Below are positions 8,477 through 16,128 of a stretch of DNA of 64,000 nucleotides, piece by piece. The DNA lies in contig NZ_RCHN01000043.1 in the NCBI RefSeq assembly GCF_003671495.1, forward strand, positions 143,484 through 207,483, in the 5' to 3' direction. The notes beneath the pieces were generated by a model that did no database searches, had not been told where the DNA came from, and saw nothing but the letters and a program-made list of their open reading frames with translations. A program made the translations under genes and the position numbers. The DNA comes from Ketobacter sp. (GTDB taxonomy: Bacteria > Pseudomonadota > Gammaproteobacteria > Pseudomonadales > Ketobacteraceae). Every line of letters starts with the position of its first letter. Position 1 is the stretch's first letter.

Positions 8477-8891
8477 CCGGCCCGTCGTTGGTGAGTGAGA
8501 CTTTCATGTCGGCACCAAAACGCCCGCTCGCCAGCGCACTCACCTGGTCCCGGGCCTGAGCCACAAAATAGTCATAAAGAGCTTCGCCCAGCTCCGGATC
8601 TGCGCCCGAGGAAAAACTCGGGCGCAGTCCTTTGGCGGTGTCCGCCACCAGGGTGAACTGCGACACCACCAACAGACCACCGGCCACGTCCAGCAGGGAG
8701 CGGTTCATGCGGCCGCTGTCATCCTCAAAAATACGGTAGCGCAGCACTTTGTGCAGCAGCTTGTCGGCCCGCGCATGATCATCGCCTTTTTCAACGCCCA
8801 GCAGCAGCAAGATCCCGGCACCAATCTCACCCACGGCCTCATCTGCGACGCTCACACTGGCGCCGGACACCCGTTGGATCAACCCTTTCAT
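8454..8891 (-). CDS. dtd: D-aminoacyl-tRNA deacylase
   Basis: Protein of 145 residues that hydrolyses D-aminoacyl-tRNAs (and Gly-tRNAAla), recycling mischarged tRNA. Both catalytic motifs of the DTD family are present: SQFTLVADTAKGLRPSF and TNDGPVTF, the latter containing the Gly-cisPro element that enforces chiral selection. It is the second gene of a two-gene unit; its start overlaps the stop of the upstream Bax-like gene (8888-8891). Its 3' end overlaps the permease gene on the other strand. Confidence 0.96.
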   Translation of the reverse strand: MKGLIQRVSGASVSVADEAVGEIGAGILLLLGVEKGDDHARADKLLHKVLRYRIFEDDSGRMNRSLLDVAGGLLVVSQFTLVADTAKGLRPSFSSGADPELGEALYDYFVAQARDQVSALASGRFGADMKVSLTNDGPVTFLLES

Positions 8892-9799
8892 ACGCCGTCG
8901 CCCACCGGTTCCAGCACCACCGCTTTATCATCCCGCAGGTAGGCTTGGTCCACCGCGCTTAACCGGTTCACCCGGATCAAGGCGCGCAGCTCTTTGACAT
9001 AGGCCTCGCCACGCTCCGAATACTTCAACAAGCCGGCTGCCAGCGCTTTGCCCGACAGGGGCTCACCGGCGCTGCGGGCTGCACTGCGCATCCGACGCAG
9101 TTCTGCATAGGCCTGATGGGTGTTCAAGTTGTGCATATAGGCGGTGATGGATTCAAAGGGCGTTTTGAACGCCTTGATTCCATAGTTGCCCAGCTCGGTG
9201 CGCACCCGTTCCGGTGCGATGGCGCCCTCACCCCAGGTCCACTGCCCAAACAAGGCATTCCCCTCACTGGCAAAGCGCGATGTGCCCCAGCCGCTTTCTA
9301 TTGCCGCCTGGGCCATGGCCAACGAGGCCGGCACCACATCCACCCGTGCCAATAAGGCAGCGAAGGCCGCGCTGTCCCCGGGTGAAGCCGGTGCCGCGAC
9401 ACCGTATTCTTCCGCAATGGCGCGCAGCTGGGCCGTGTCGGCGTCCGTCCACTGTGGCACCTGTTGCATGCCTTCCACAAAGGCCCGCTGCCGGGCAATG
9501 GTTTCATTGGCACGCAACACCATGGGTGCCAGGATGAAGAAGAAGTAACGCTTTTTGTCCGCCGTGGACAGCTCACCGGCGTAATGGGCGCGCCAGCGGT
9601 CTGGAATGGTCGACAGATACACCCTGGGCACGCTGCGATCGCCGGCCTGCCAATTGGCCAGGGTGTACTGGATGCTGTTGAAATACTCCACTACCTGCTC
9701 AGGGTTGTTGAAGCTGAGGTGATCCCAGCCACGGTCGGCCGCCGACAGCGGTGACGCGACCAACAGCAGAAGTGTTATCAGTAGATTGGGGGGGTTCAT
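8888..9799 (-). CDS. Bax-type exported glucosaminidase (putative peptidoglycan hydrolase)
   Basis: Protein of about 303 residues related to E. coli Bax and the glucosaminidase (GH73-like) group. The likely catalytic region is AQAAIESGWGTSRFASEGNALFGQW, where the Glu is the expected acid. Starting at 9799 the protein opens with a clean signal peptide (MNPPNLLITLLLLVASPLSA). An in-frame ATG seven codons upstream (9820) would put charged residues before it and has no ribosome-binding site. The chosen ATG abuts a perfect 14-bp hairpin that buries its ribosome-binding region. Activity is inferred from family. Confidence 0.82.
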   Translation of the reverse strand: MNPPNLLITLLLLVASPLSAADRGWDHLSFNNPEQVVEYFNSIQYTLANWQAGDRSVPRVYLSTIPDRWRAHYAGELSTADKKRYFFFILAPMVLRANETIARQRAFVEGMQQVPQWTDADTAQLRAIAEEYGVAAPASPGDSAAFAALLARVDVVPASLAMAQAAIESGWGTSRFASEGNALFGQWTWGEGAIAPERVRTELGNYGIKAFKTPFESITAYMHNLNTHQAYAELRRMRSAARSAGEPLSGKALAAGLLKYSERGEAYVKELRALIRVNRLSAVDQAYLRDDKAVVLEPVGDGV

Positions 9800-9840
9800 A
9801 CGCTTTGCATCCCTGTTCATCGTAGTGGATGCAAAGCGTA
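9799..9840 (-). promoter_or_regulatory. Perfect 14-bp inverted repeat at the Bax-like start codon
   Basis: TACGCTTTGCATCC at 9799-9812 is the exact reverse complement of 9827-9840, with a 14-base loop. On the minus-strand transcript the 3' arm runs into the ATG at 9799, so the start codon and the GGGA that could bind the ribosome lie in or beside the stem. The alternative ATG (9820) lies in the loop. There is no T-tract, so it is not an intrinsic terminator. Confidence 0.6.
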
Positions 9841-9870
9841 GAAGATTCAGCGGGGAAGAATCAAGCGCGA

Positions 9871-10695
9871 TCAGTGTTCCATGCTGTTGGCGGCCACGGC
9901 ACCACTGGACAGGGATACATCCAGATCCTCATACAGATGGGTGATGGCATCCATACGCTTCAACATACCGGTGGTGGTTACCGAAATCACATGGGGAACG
10001 TAATTGCCATCGTCCAGCTGTTCAAAACCGGTGTTGGAGAATGCCCACTGGGCTTGCACTTTCTTCAACGCCAGGTTGATGTCGTTGGTGTTGTTGTCGA
10101 ATGCGGTCAGGGTATCCAGGCCCGCTCCGTATTCCCGCTTGGCTTTCTCGAATTCTGCCACGAACTCACCATCACGGAAGCCCCAGGCGTGGGCAAAGTA
10201 ATAGGCGGCTATGCGCTGGGACAGCATGCGCTGACGGCCGGAGGTGTTCACCATCTTGGCAGACTTACGGCCGGCAAACGCCTCCAGATCCAGTACCACC
10301 TGATGACAGGCCGCCAGAATGGCATTGTTGCGATCAATGATTTTTGCTGCGTTTTCCCGGTTCACTTTGCCGATGGCCAAAGAGCGGTATTCAAACCACA
10401 GGTCTTCCACCTGAGACAAGGAAGCGCTGATCTGTTTGGACGGCGCGTACTCGGTCAGCTCCTGGAACTGCTCCTCGAACAAGGCAACACTGCGGTCCAG
10501 CTCTTCCCGGGCCCGCACCACATCCACATCCAGCCCCAACGCCAGGTAGTTCTTCATGATGTTCTGGGTGAGCATGCGTTGACGACCGGCCTTATTAAGG
10601 GCTGAACCCATTGTGAGCACTTCGGCAAATGCCTGCACTGAAAAAAGACACACAAACAGGGCAACTACGGCGGAAAAGAAAGTATTTCGAGGCAT
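9871..10695 (-). CDS. Exported protein with two type IV pili methyl-accepting (PilJ-type) sensor domains
   Basis: Protein of 274 residues with a signal peptide ending near FAEVL. It contains two copies of the PilJ N-terminal helical signature: GRQRMLTQNIMKNYLALGL (about 37-55) and GRQRMLSQRIAAYYFAHAWG (about 154-173). This four-helix module is the nitrate/ligand-sensing part of NarX and PilJ, but here no transmembrane helix, HAMP, kinase or methyl-accepting region follows. It therefore looks like a free periplasmic ligand-binding protein. Its ligand and partner are unknown. Confidence 0.75.
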   Translation of the reverse strand: MPRNTFFSAVVALFVCLFSVQAFAEVLTMGSALNKAGRQRMLTQNIMKNYLALGLDVDVVRAREELDRSVALFEEQFQELTEYAPSKQISASLSQVEDLWFEYRSLAIGKVNRENAAKIIDRNNAILAACHQVVLDLEAFAGRKSAKMVNTSGRQRMLSQRIAAYYFAHAWGFRDGEFVAEFEKAKREYGAGLDTLTAFDNNTNDINLALKKVQAQWAFSNTGFEQLDDGNYVPHVISVTTTGMLKRMDAITHLYEDLDVSLSSGAVAANSMEH

Positions 10696-10885
10696 GGGTT
10701 ACATCCTTAACGTTTAAACTGCACATTTACGGAGCAACTAGCAATTACTTGGCCAATATGAATTTGTCTAGTTGAACCGAACTCCCTTACTCCGTCAGTA
10801 AAGGATGCCCAGGAACAGCTCGCAATGTGGATGGCAAAAGGTGTGAACCGGTTAACGCGGGGAACGAGACCTGATCCCGCTGAGA

Positions 10886-11845
10886 TCAGGCACGACTGTT
10901 CTGTTTACGGGCCATTTCGTCGGTGGCTTTGATCAGGGCATTGACGATGCCGGGCTCCATGCTGGAATGACCGGCATCCCGGATGATGTTCAGTTCGGAG
11001 TTGAGCCAGTTGCGGTGCAGCTCCTGCGCCTGATCCATGGGGCAGATCATGTCGTAGCGACCGTGCACGATAATGCCGGGAATATCCTGGATCGCTGCCA
11101 TGTTATTGAGTATCTGGTTTTCTTCGATGAAGGCATTGTTAATAAAATAATGCACTTCGATTTTGGACAGGCTGAGGGCCGTATGGCCATCGGTGAACTG
11201 GCCCAGCACACTCTGGTTGGGGCGCAGGGTGGCACAACTGCCTTCCCAACTGGACCAGGCCTTGGCCGCCGCCATGCGCTGCAATTCGTTTTCGCCATTC
11301 AGCAAGCGGTGATAGCCGGTCAGGACATCCGGTTCCGCCTGGCCCTTGAGGGGTTTGAGTAACTCCTCCCAATGATCCGGGAAGATGCGGTTGGCCCCTT
11401 CGCGGTAAAACCAGTCGATGTCCTTGCGGCGACAGAGGAAGATACCCCGCAGGATCATACCCAGCACCCGCTCCGGATGAGCCTGGGCGTATAACAGCGC
11501 CAGGGTGGAACCCCAGGACCCCCCGAACAGCACCCATTGATCAATGCCCAGGTGTTCCCGGATCACTTCCATATCCCGCACCAGGTCCTGGGTGCAGTTG
11601 TTCTTCAGGCTGGCGTGAGGCGTGGACCGGCCACAGCCGCGCTGATCGAACAGCACGATGCGGTATTTCTGCGGATCGAAAAAACGCCGATGAAACACCT
11701 CGCAGCCTGCGCCCGGGCCACCGTGCAGGAACACCACCGGCAGTCCGTTGGGATTACCGCACTCTTCCACATAAAGCCGGTGCGGCATGTCGACGATGAT
11801 ACTGTGCTCTTTGTAGGGTTTGATGTCTGGGTACAGTACCTGCAT
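10886..11845 (-). CDS. pip: Proline iminopeptidase
   Basis: Alpha/beta-hydrolase of 319 residues, the normal length for the S33 family, that releases N-terminal proline from peptides in the cytoplasm. The oxyanion region HGGPGAGC (about 41-48), the DQRGCGRS motif (about 67-74) and the nucleophile elbow GGSWGS with Ser110 are all present, as is the late His in DAGHSSMEPG. It is monocistronic, with 190 bases upstream of the preceding minus-strand gene and a divergent MFS gene beyond its start. Confidence 0.93.
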   Translation of the reverse strand: MQVLYPDIKPYKEHSIIVDMPHRLYVEECGNPNGLPVVFLHGGPGAGCEVFHRRFFDPQKYRIVLFDQRGCGRSTPHASLKNNCTQDLVRDMEVIREHLGIDQWVLFGGSWGSTLALLYAQAHPERVLGMILRGIFLCRRKDIDWFYREGANRIFPDHWEELLKPLKGQAEPDVLTGYHRLLNGENELQRMAAAKAWSSWEGSCATLRPNQSVLGQFTDGHTALSLSKIEVHYFINNAFIEENQILNNMAAIQDIPGIIVHGRYDMICPMDQAQELHRNWLNSELNIIRDAGHSSMEPGIVNALIKATDEMARKQNSRA

Positions 11846-12028
11846 TCAATTCACTCCAACCCGAATATGGACTAACTGTAGCCTAATCCGCCTTTAGCTG
11901 AAAGCAGATACGGTATAAATCAAGCAGTTAGCGCTGAAGGGTCGCTGCCGCATTCCCCGCGCGGACGATCTGCGCTAGCATACCCCCTCCCGGGCGCACC
12001 CGGTAGTAAAGCCCTCGGTATCCCAAAC

Positions 12029-13192
12029 ATGTCTGATTCAGCCTTACTGCGCTTGCAGTTGGCGGTGTTCGCGCTGGTGTCGGCGTGCTTCACCAACATT
12101 TACATCACCCAGCCGGTGTTGCCGGTGCTGCAGCAGGAATTTGCCGCCAGCAGCGTACTGGTTTCCTTTACGGTGTCGGCGGTGGTGCTGGGCATTGCCC
12201 TGGCCAATCTGCCCTTTGGCGTACTGGCGGACCGCCTGCCCATCCGCCCGATCATTGCCGTGGGCACTGGCGCCATGCTGCTCGGAGGCCTGGTCTGCGT
12301 GCTCACCAACAGCCTGTGGTTGCTGATCGCAGGCCGTTTTCTGCAGGGCCTGTTCGTGCCTGCGCTCACCACCTGCATTGCGGCCTACCTGGCCAAGGCT
12401 CTGCCCCCGGCCCGCCTCAACGTGGTGATGGGCTATTACGTTTCCGCCACCGTGGTGGGCGGAATGGGGGGACGACTTCTGGGTGGCTGGATTCACCCGC
12501 CGCTGCACTGGCGCTACGCCTTTGTCTCTGCCGGTGTGTTTCTGCTGGTGGCCTGCGCAATGGCACTGTGGTCATTACCCCGGCGCCCGTTGCAACATGG
12601 TCCACAGGTGAAAACCGGCTTTATGGAATTGCTGCGGCGGCGGGATTTGCTGGCCCTGTTCGCCTGCGGTGCCGGTGGCTTTGCTCTGTTTTCCTCCACC
12701 TTCAACTACCTGCCGTTCCGCCTCAGTGAACCGCAGTTCGGGTTTTCCACGGAACAGATCACCCTGGTGTACCTGGTCTATATCATGGGGATTTTTATGG
12801 GGCCCATGGCGGGGCGGATTGCCAACCGGGTGGGCAACGGCACCACCTTGCTGGCGGGCACCGCGGTACTGGCACTGGCACTGGGCTGTTTGCTGCTGCC
12901 AGCGGCCTGGGCCATTGTGCTGGGCCTGATTTTGATGTGTGCGGGCTTTTTCACCGTGCACGCCGGCGCGGTGGGCGCCATCAACCGCAAGCTCTCAGGT
13001 GGACAGGGCCGGGCCAACGCCCTCTACGTTCTGTTCTATTACGTGGGCGGCTGGGCCGGCATCACCCTGTCCGGGTTGGCCTATACCCACAGCGGTTGGA
13101 ACGCCGTAGTGGGCCTGTCGTGCCTGTTATTGCTGATTCTGGTGAACGCCGGTCTCAGTGAGCGCCGCTACGCCCGCGGGGCATCCGCCTAG
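12029..13192 (+). CDS. MFS transporter (arabinose-efflux/YnfM type)
   Basis: Twelve-helix major facilitator of 387 residues. The signature loop after helix 2 is visible as LPFGVLADRLPIRP and the corresponding loop in the second half as GPMAGRIANRVGNG. The closest recognisable group is the YnfM-like drug/sugar efflux permeases. No substrate can be inferred from context: the neighbours are a peptidase and a dienoyl-CoA reductase-like protein. Its TAG stop overlaps the stop of the convergent SDR gene by four bases. Confidence 0.85.
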   Translation: MSDSALLRLQLAVFALVSACFTNIYITQPVLPVLQQEFAASSVLVSFTVSAVVLGIALANLPFGVLADRLPIRPIIAVGTGAMLLGGLVCVLTNSLWLLIAGRFLQGLFVPALTTCIAAYLAKALPPARLNVVMGYYVSATVVGGMGGRLLGGWIHPPLHWRYAFVSAGVFLLVACAMALWSLPRRPLQHGPQVKTGFMELLRRRDLLALFACGAGGFALFSSTFNYLPFRLSEPQFGFSTEQITLVYLVYIMGIFMGPMAGRIANRVGNGTTLLAGTAVLALALGCLLLPAAWAIVLGLILMCAGFFTVHAGAVGAINRKLSGGQGRANALYVLFYYVGGWAGITLSGLAYTHSGWNAVVGLSCLLLLILVNAGLSERRYARGASA

Positions 13193-13977
13193 CTCTGCCA
13201 GATACCCCCACCCACCAGGGACACACCGCCATCCAGGGCAATCACATGCCCCGTCATATAGGCACTCACCGGGCTACACAGCATCAGGGCCATCTCGGCC
13301 ATTTCCGGCACATTGGTCACCCGCTGCAGGGGAATCCGCTGCTTCAATGTAGCGCCGCCATCTTCCGACATGAACAGGTTGCCGCCCACGGTGTCCTCCA
13401 CATAACCCGGGGACAATCCGTTCACCCTCACCCCCCTGGGGCCCCACTCTATGGCCAGGGTTTTGATCAGCATCTCGATTCCCGCCTTGGCCGAGCAGGC
13501 ATGGGACTGAAACGGCATCGGGTTGACCGCCTGGGGCGCTGAAATGGCGATGAGACTGACATCGGCGGCTGCGAAATGATCACTGCAGGCGCGAAACGTA
13601 TTGAACGTGCCTTTCAGGTCAATGTCGATCACCGCGCCAAAGCCGTTGGCACTGAGGCTCGCTGCCGGGGCGATGAAATTGCCGGCTGCCCCGGCCACCA
13701 CAATGTCGTACGGCCCAAAGGCCTCTGCACCCTGGTCAGCGGCCGCCGCCAGCGCAGCATAATCGCGGACATCCGCGGAGCAACCCAGGGCCTGGCCACC
13801 CGCCGCTTCGATCTCGGTGCGGGTTGCGTCGAGTTTTTCCTGGCGCCGCCCCACCATCACCACCTTGGCCCCATGACGGGCAAAATGCAGGGCGATTCCC
13901 TTGTTGATCCCGCTTCCGGCACCGGTAATCAGGGCGGTTTTGCCCTGCAGCAGATTGGATTGAAACGCGCTGGCCAT
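13189..13977 (-). CDS. 2,4-dienoyl-CoA reductase-like SDR (DECR2 type)
   Basis: Short-chain dehydrogenase of 262 residues with the nucleotide motif TGAGSGINKGIA. The usual YxxxK is replaced by HACSAK, with the Lys kept and no Tyr at the catalytic place. This same change is characteristic of the NADPH-dependent 2,4-dienoyl-CoA reductases of the mitochondrial/peroxisomal type, together with KTLAIEWGPRGVRVNGLSPG. It probably reduces dienoyl-CoAs formed from polyunsaturated fatty acids. It is monocistronic. Confidence 0.75.
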   Translation of the reverse strand: MASAFQSNLLQGKTALITGAGSGINKGIALHFARHGAKVVMVGRRQEKLDATRTEIEAAGGQALGCSADVRDYAALAAAADQGAEAFGPYDIVVAGAAGNFIAPAASLSANGFGAVIDIDLKGTFNTFRACSDHFAAADVSLIAISAPQAVNPMPFQSHACSAKAGIEMLIKTLAIEWGPRGVRVNGLSPGYVEDTVGGNLFMSEDGGATLKQRIPLQRVTNVPEMAEMALMLCSPVSAYMTGHVIALDGGVSLVGGGIWQS

Positions 13978-14045
13978 GTGTCACCTCATATTGGTTTTGT
14001 TGTATGGGGCAACACTAGCAGCAAACGGCGGGGAGAATAATGACT

Positions 14046-14082
14046 AAAACACGCAGGGTGCTGATCGATCCAGCGACCCTGC
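14046..14082 (-). terminator. Likely intrinsic terminator after the 437-residue exported protein gene
   Basis: Arms GCAGGGTGCTG (14053-14063) and CAGCGACCCTGC (14071-14082) form an 11-bp stem with one bulged G and a 7-base loop. In minus-strand direction the stem is followed by GTGTTTTAG, a short T-tract. It lies between the stop at 14105 and the next gene. Confidence 0.5.
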
Positions 14083-14104
14083 AGGCAAACCGATGGGGCG
14101 AAGA

Positions 14105-15418
14105 TTAGTAGCGGGCGAGTTTGACCACGTTGGTTTGTGGCAATCCATCCTCACTGGTGTAACCACACACCCGACTGAGGGTCAGCAGGTCGGTGCCGCC
14201 GATGTTAAAGACATCGAGGCTGGCGCAATGGCCTTCATTTGAGCTGACGATACTGACACACAGGGAACCGCATTGCGCGTAGGTTTCCACCCGTGTGGGT
14301 TCCAGCATCCATTTGGTTTTATTGCCCTTGGCCGTGACGAAGTCATGATACACCCGCTTGGTCACGGTAAACGGCGTGCCCAGGTTCGACCCCAGCAGCA
14401 GGCCACTGACTTCGCCGGTCCAGCCCTGAAAGCTGATCTGAACCAGGCCGTTCTCAAACTGCTTTACGTTGCTGTATGCGATGTTCACCATGCTGTCGCC
14501 ACCAAGATAGTGGTAGCTCAAAAGGCCATCCGCATCGATGCGCAGCAGGTGCACGTTGTCGAACACCACCCCCAGCAAGTTCATCCTGGCGTTATCCCCC
14601 CACAGCACGATGCTGCCATCGGGGCCCACGGATTTGCCGTCCACCTGTTCCAGTTCGTTGTTCACAAAAGTCCATTGCGTGGTACCTGTTGAATCCACCA
14701 CCCGCACATCGTGGTTGTTTTTATTGAACAAGGCAGGGCGACCATTGGAATCCCCGATCAACTCGTCGTTGCTGCCCAGGGTGAAGCGGCCGGATTCCAA
14801 CAGGTCGGCGCCAAAGGAAATCACCTGACGGCCGGATTCGGTAGCCACTTCCAGCACCAGACCCTCATATCCGAACACCGCCACCACGGACTGGGTGGCC
14901 GTGACATCCAGCGCCTGGCTGGTGGCCGTCGCCAAATCCAGCAGCAGGGCCCAACCCTGGTTTTCAAAACTGCCGTACACCGCGATCTGCTCGCCCATAA
15001 CGGGGCTGACCCCACCAATGGGGCGATCCCCCATACCCAACGCCAGAGAGGCAACATCAAAGGGGGTTATCTGGTGCAGGTTGGCGTCCACCACCCAGGA
15101 GCCGGCCAGGGTCGGGCCCACCAGCAACAATTGCTGATTGGGCAGTGTCACAGCCTGAGTGATGCCCGACAGAGTCACCTCGAGGACGGTTTCCAGCATC
15201 ACCATCCCAGCGTTGTCATAGGTGGCAATATGAACCCCATCACTGTGTTGCGACAGGTGTACGGCGTTGCCGTTAGCGTCCAACAGGACTTCGTTCAAGG
15301 CATCCGGGTTCACCATCACATAGGCCATCCAACGGGCCTGGGTGGCAAAACAACCGAGCAGAAACAAGGCGAAGAAAACCGGGATCATTACCCGACGGGA
15401 GGAGAACCAGCGTTGCAT
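14105..15418 (-). CDS. Exported protein of unknown function, possible beta-propeller
   Basis: I do not recognise this 437-residue protein. The N-terminus (RRVMIPVFFALFLLGCFATQA) is a signal sequence; LLGC could be a lipobox, but cleavage after ATQA is also possible. The body is rich in short strand-like segments with repeated Asp-Gly turns (LLDANGNAVHL, SVGPDGSIVLWGD, LRIDADGLLSYHY), as in propeller proteins that read PQQ/NHL-type repeats. Four cysteines near the C-terminus (CGSLC, GHC, VCGY) may form disulphides. It stands alone between a terminator on each side. No function can be assigned. Confidence 0.6.
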   Translation of the reverse strand: MQRWFSSRRVMIPVFFALFLLGCFATQARWMAYVMVNPDALNEVLLDANGNAVHLSQHSDGVHIATYDNAGMVMLETVLEVTLSGITQAVTLPNQQLLLVGPTLAGSWVVDANLHQITPFDVASLALGMGDRPIGGVSPVMGEQIAVYGSFENQGWALLLDLATATSQALDVTATQSVVAVFGYEGLVLEVATESGRQVISFGADLLESGRFTLGSNDELIGDSNGRPALFNKNNHDVRVVDSTGTTQWTFVNNELEQVDGKSVGPDGSIVLWGDNARMNLLGVVFDNVHLLRIDADGLLSYHYLGGDSMVNIAYSNVKQFENGLVQISFQGWTGEVSGLLLGSNLGTPFTVTKRVYHDFVTAKGNKTKWMLEPTRVETYAQCGSLCVSIVSSNEGHCASLDVFNIGGTDLLTLSRVCGYTSEDGLPQTNVVKLARY

Positions 15419-15547
15419 TATTATTCCTTATTATTGGCATGATCAGGGTGCACGATGGGCGCTGCAGGATACAGTCACCACCGGTATCGTATAAACATTA
15501 CTCTCTTTTTCCACAAGATCAATGACAGATTTGGTGTCAGTTTGTAC

Positions 15548-15577
15548 AAAAAAAGGAAGCCACCGGCTTCCTTTTTT
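15548..15577. terminator. Bidirectional intrinsic terminator
   Basis: GGAAGCC (15555-15561) pairs with GGCTTCC (15565-15571) across a 3-base loop. A run of seven A (15548-15554) precedes it and six T (15572-15577) follow, so it can act in both directions. It lies in the 246-base gap between the thioesterase gene and the exported protein gene. Confidence 0.75.
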
Positions 15578-15664
15578 GTTGAACTGCTGACTGGTTTTGA
15601 TCGGCGCACTTACTCGTTTATAAGGACACAGATCAAGAAGGGCGCAGAGCAAGCCGGTCAGCCT

Positions 15665-16117
15665 TCAAGGGTCCTGCTTCATGGCAGCGTACAATGCACT
15701 CATGCGCACCGCCTCTGCGTCCCCTTCATGGATCACCACCTCAATGGTGGTTTTCACCCGGCCTTTGCCCTCGTAACCCTCCAGGATCTGCTGGCGCTGC
15801 TCCGGTGTGATGGTGGTTTGTGCCCGCAGCACACCCCGAACCGGCTTCAGGTACGCCACTTCGCCCTTGGCCAACCACACACTGGGCAGATGCCCGGCGT
15901 CCATCAACGTCAGGTGCAGAGCACTCCAGCCGGTCATGGCGCCGACGCAATACAGGCTGCCACCAAAAGCGGTGCCGTGGGTATTCAGGTTCGGCTCCAG
16001 GGGCGCCTCCACCACGACAGTGGAGCCGTCCCAGGAGATCACGTCGATACCCATATGGGTGATCAGGGGCACTTGCTCCTTGAGCTTGGTGCGAACGTGA
16101 TCGAGCTTATCCATCAA
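15665..16117 (-). CDS. YiiD-C-type hotdog thioesterase
   Basis: Hotdog-fold protein of 150 residues. The central helix region LNTHGTAFGGSLYCVGAMTGW and the strand GEVAYLKPVRG match the putative thioesterase domain found at the C-terminus of YiiD. It would hydrolyse acyl-CoA or acyl-ACP thioesters; the chain length is unknown. It begins 11 bases after the 959-residue biotin protein, so it is the third gene of the acyl-CoA carboxylase operon. It might release carboxylated or stalled acyl groups. Confidence 0.78.
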   Translation of the reverse strand: MMDKLDHVRTKLKEQVPLITHMGIDVISWDGSTVVVEAPLEPNLNTHGTAFGGSLYCVGAMTGWSALHLTLMDAGHLPSVWLAKGEVAYLKPVRGVLRAQTTITPEQRQQILEGYEGKGRVKTTIEVVIHEGDAEAVRMSALYAAMKQDP

Positions 16118-16128
16118 ACAGCGGTCCT

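Noticed and set aside
15443..15652. 69-codon minus-strand frame in the gap before the thioesterase gene
   Set aside because: It spans the bidirectional terminator at 15548-15577 and has no ribosome-binding site or protein-like composition.
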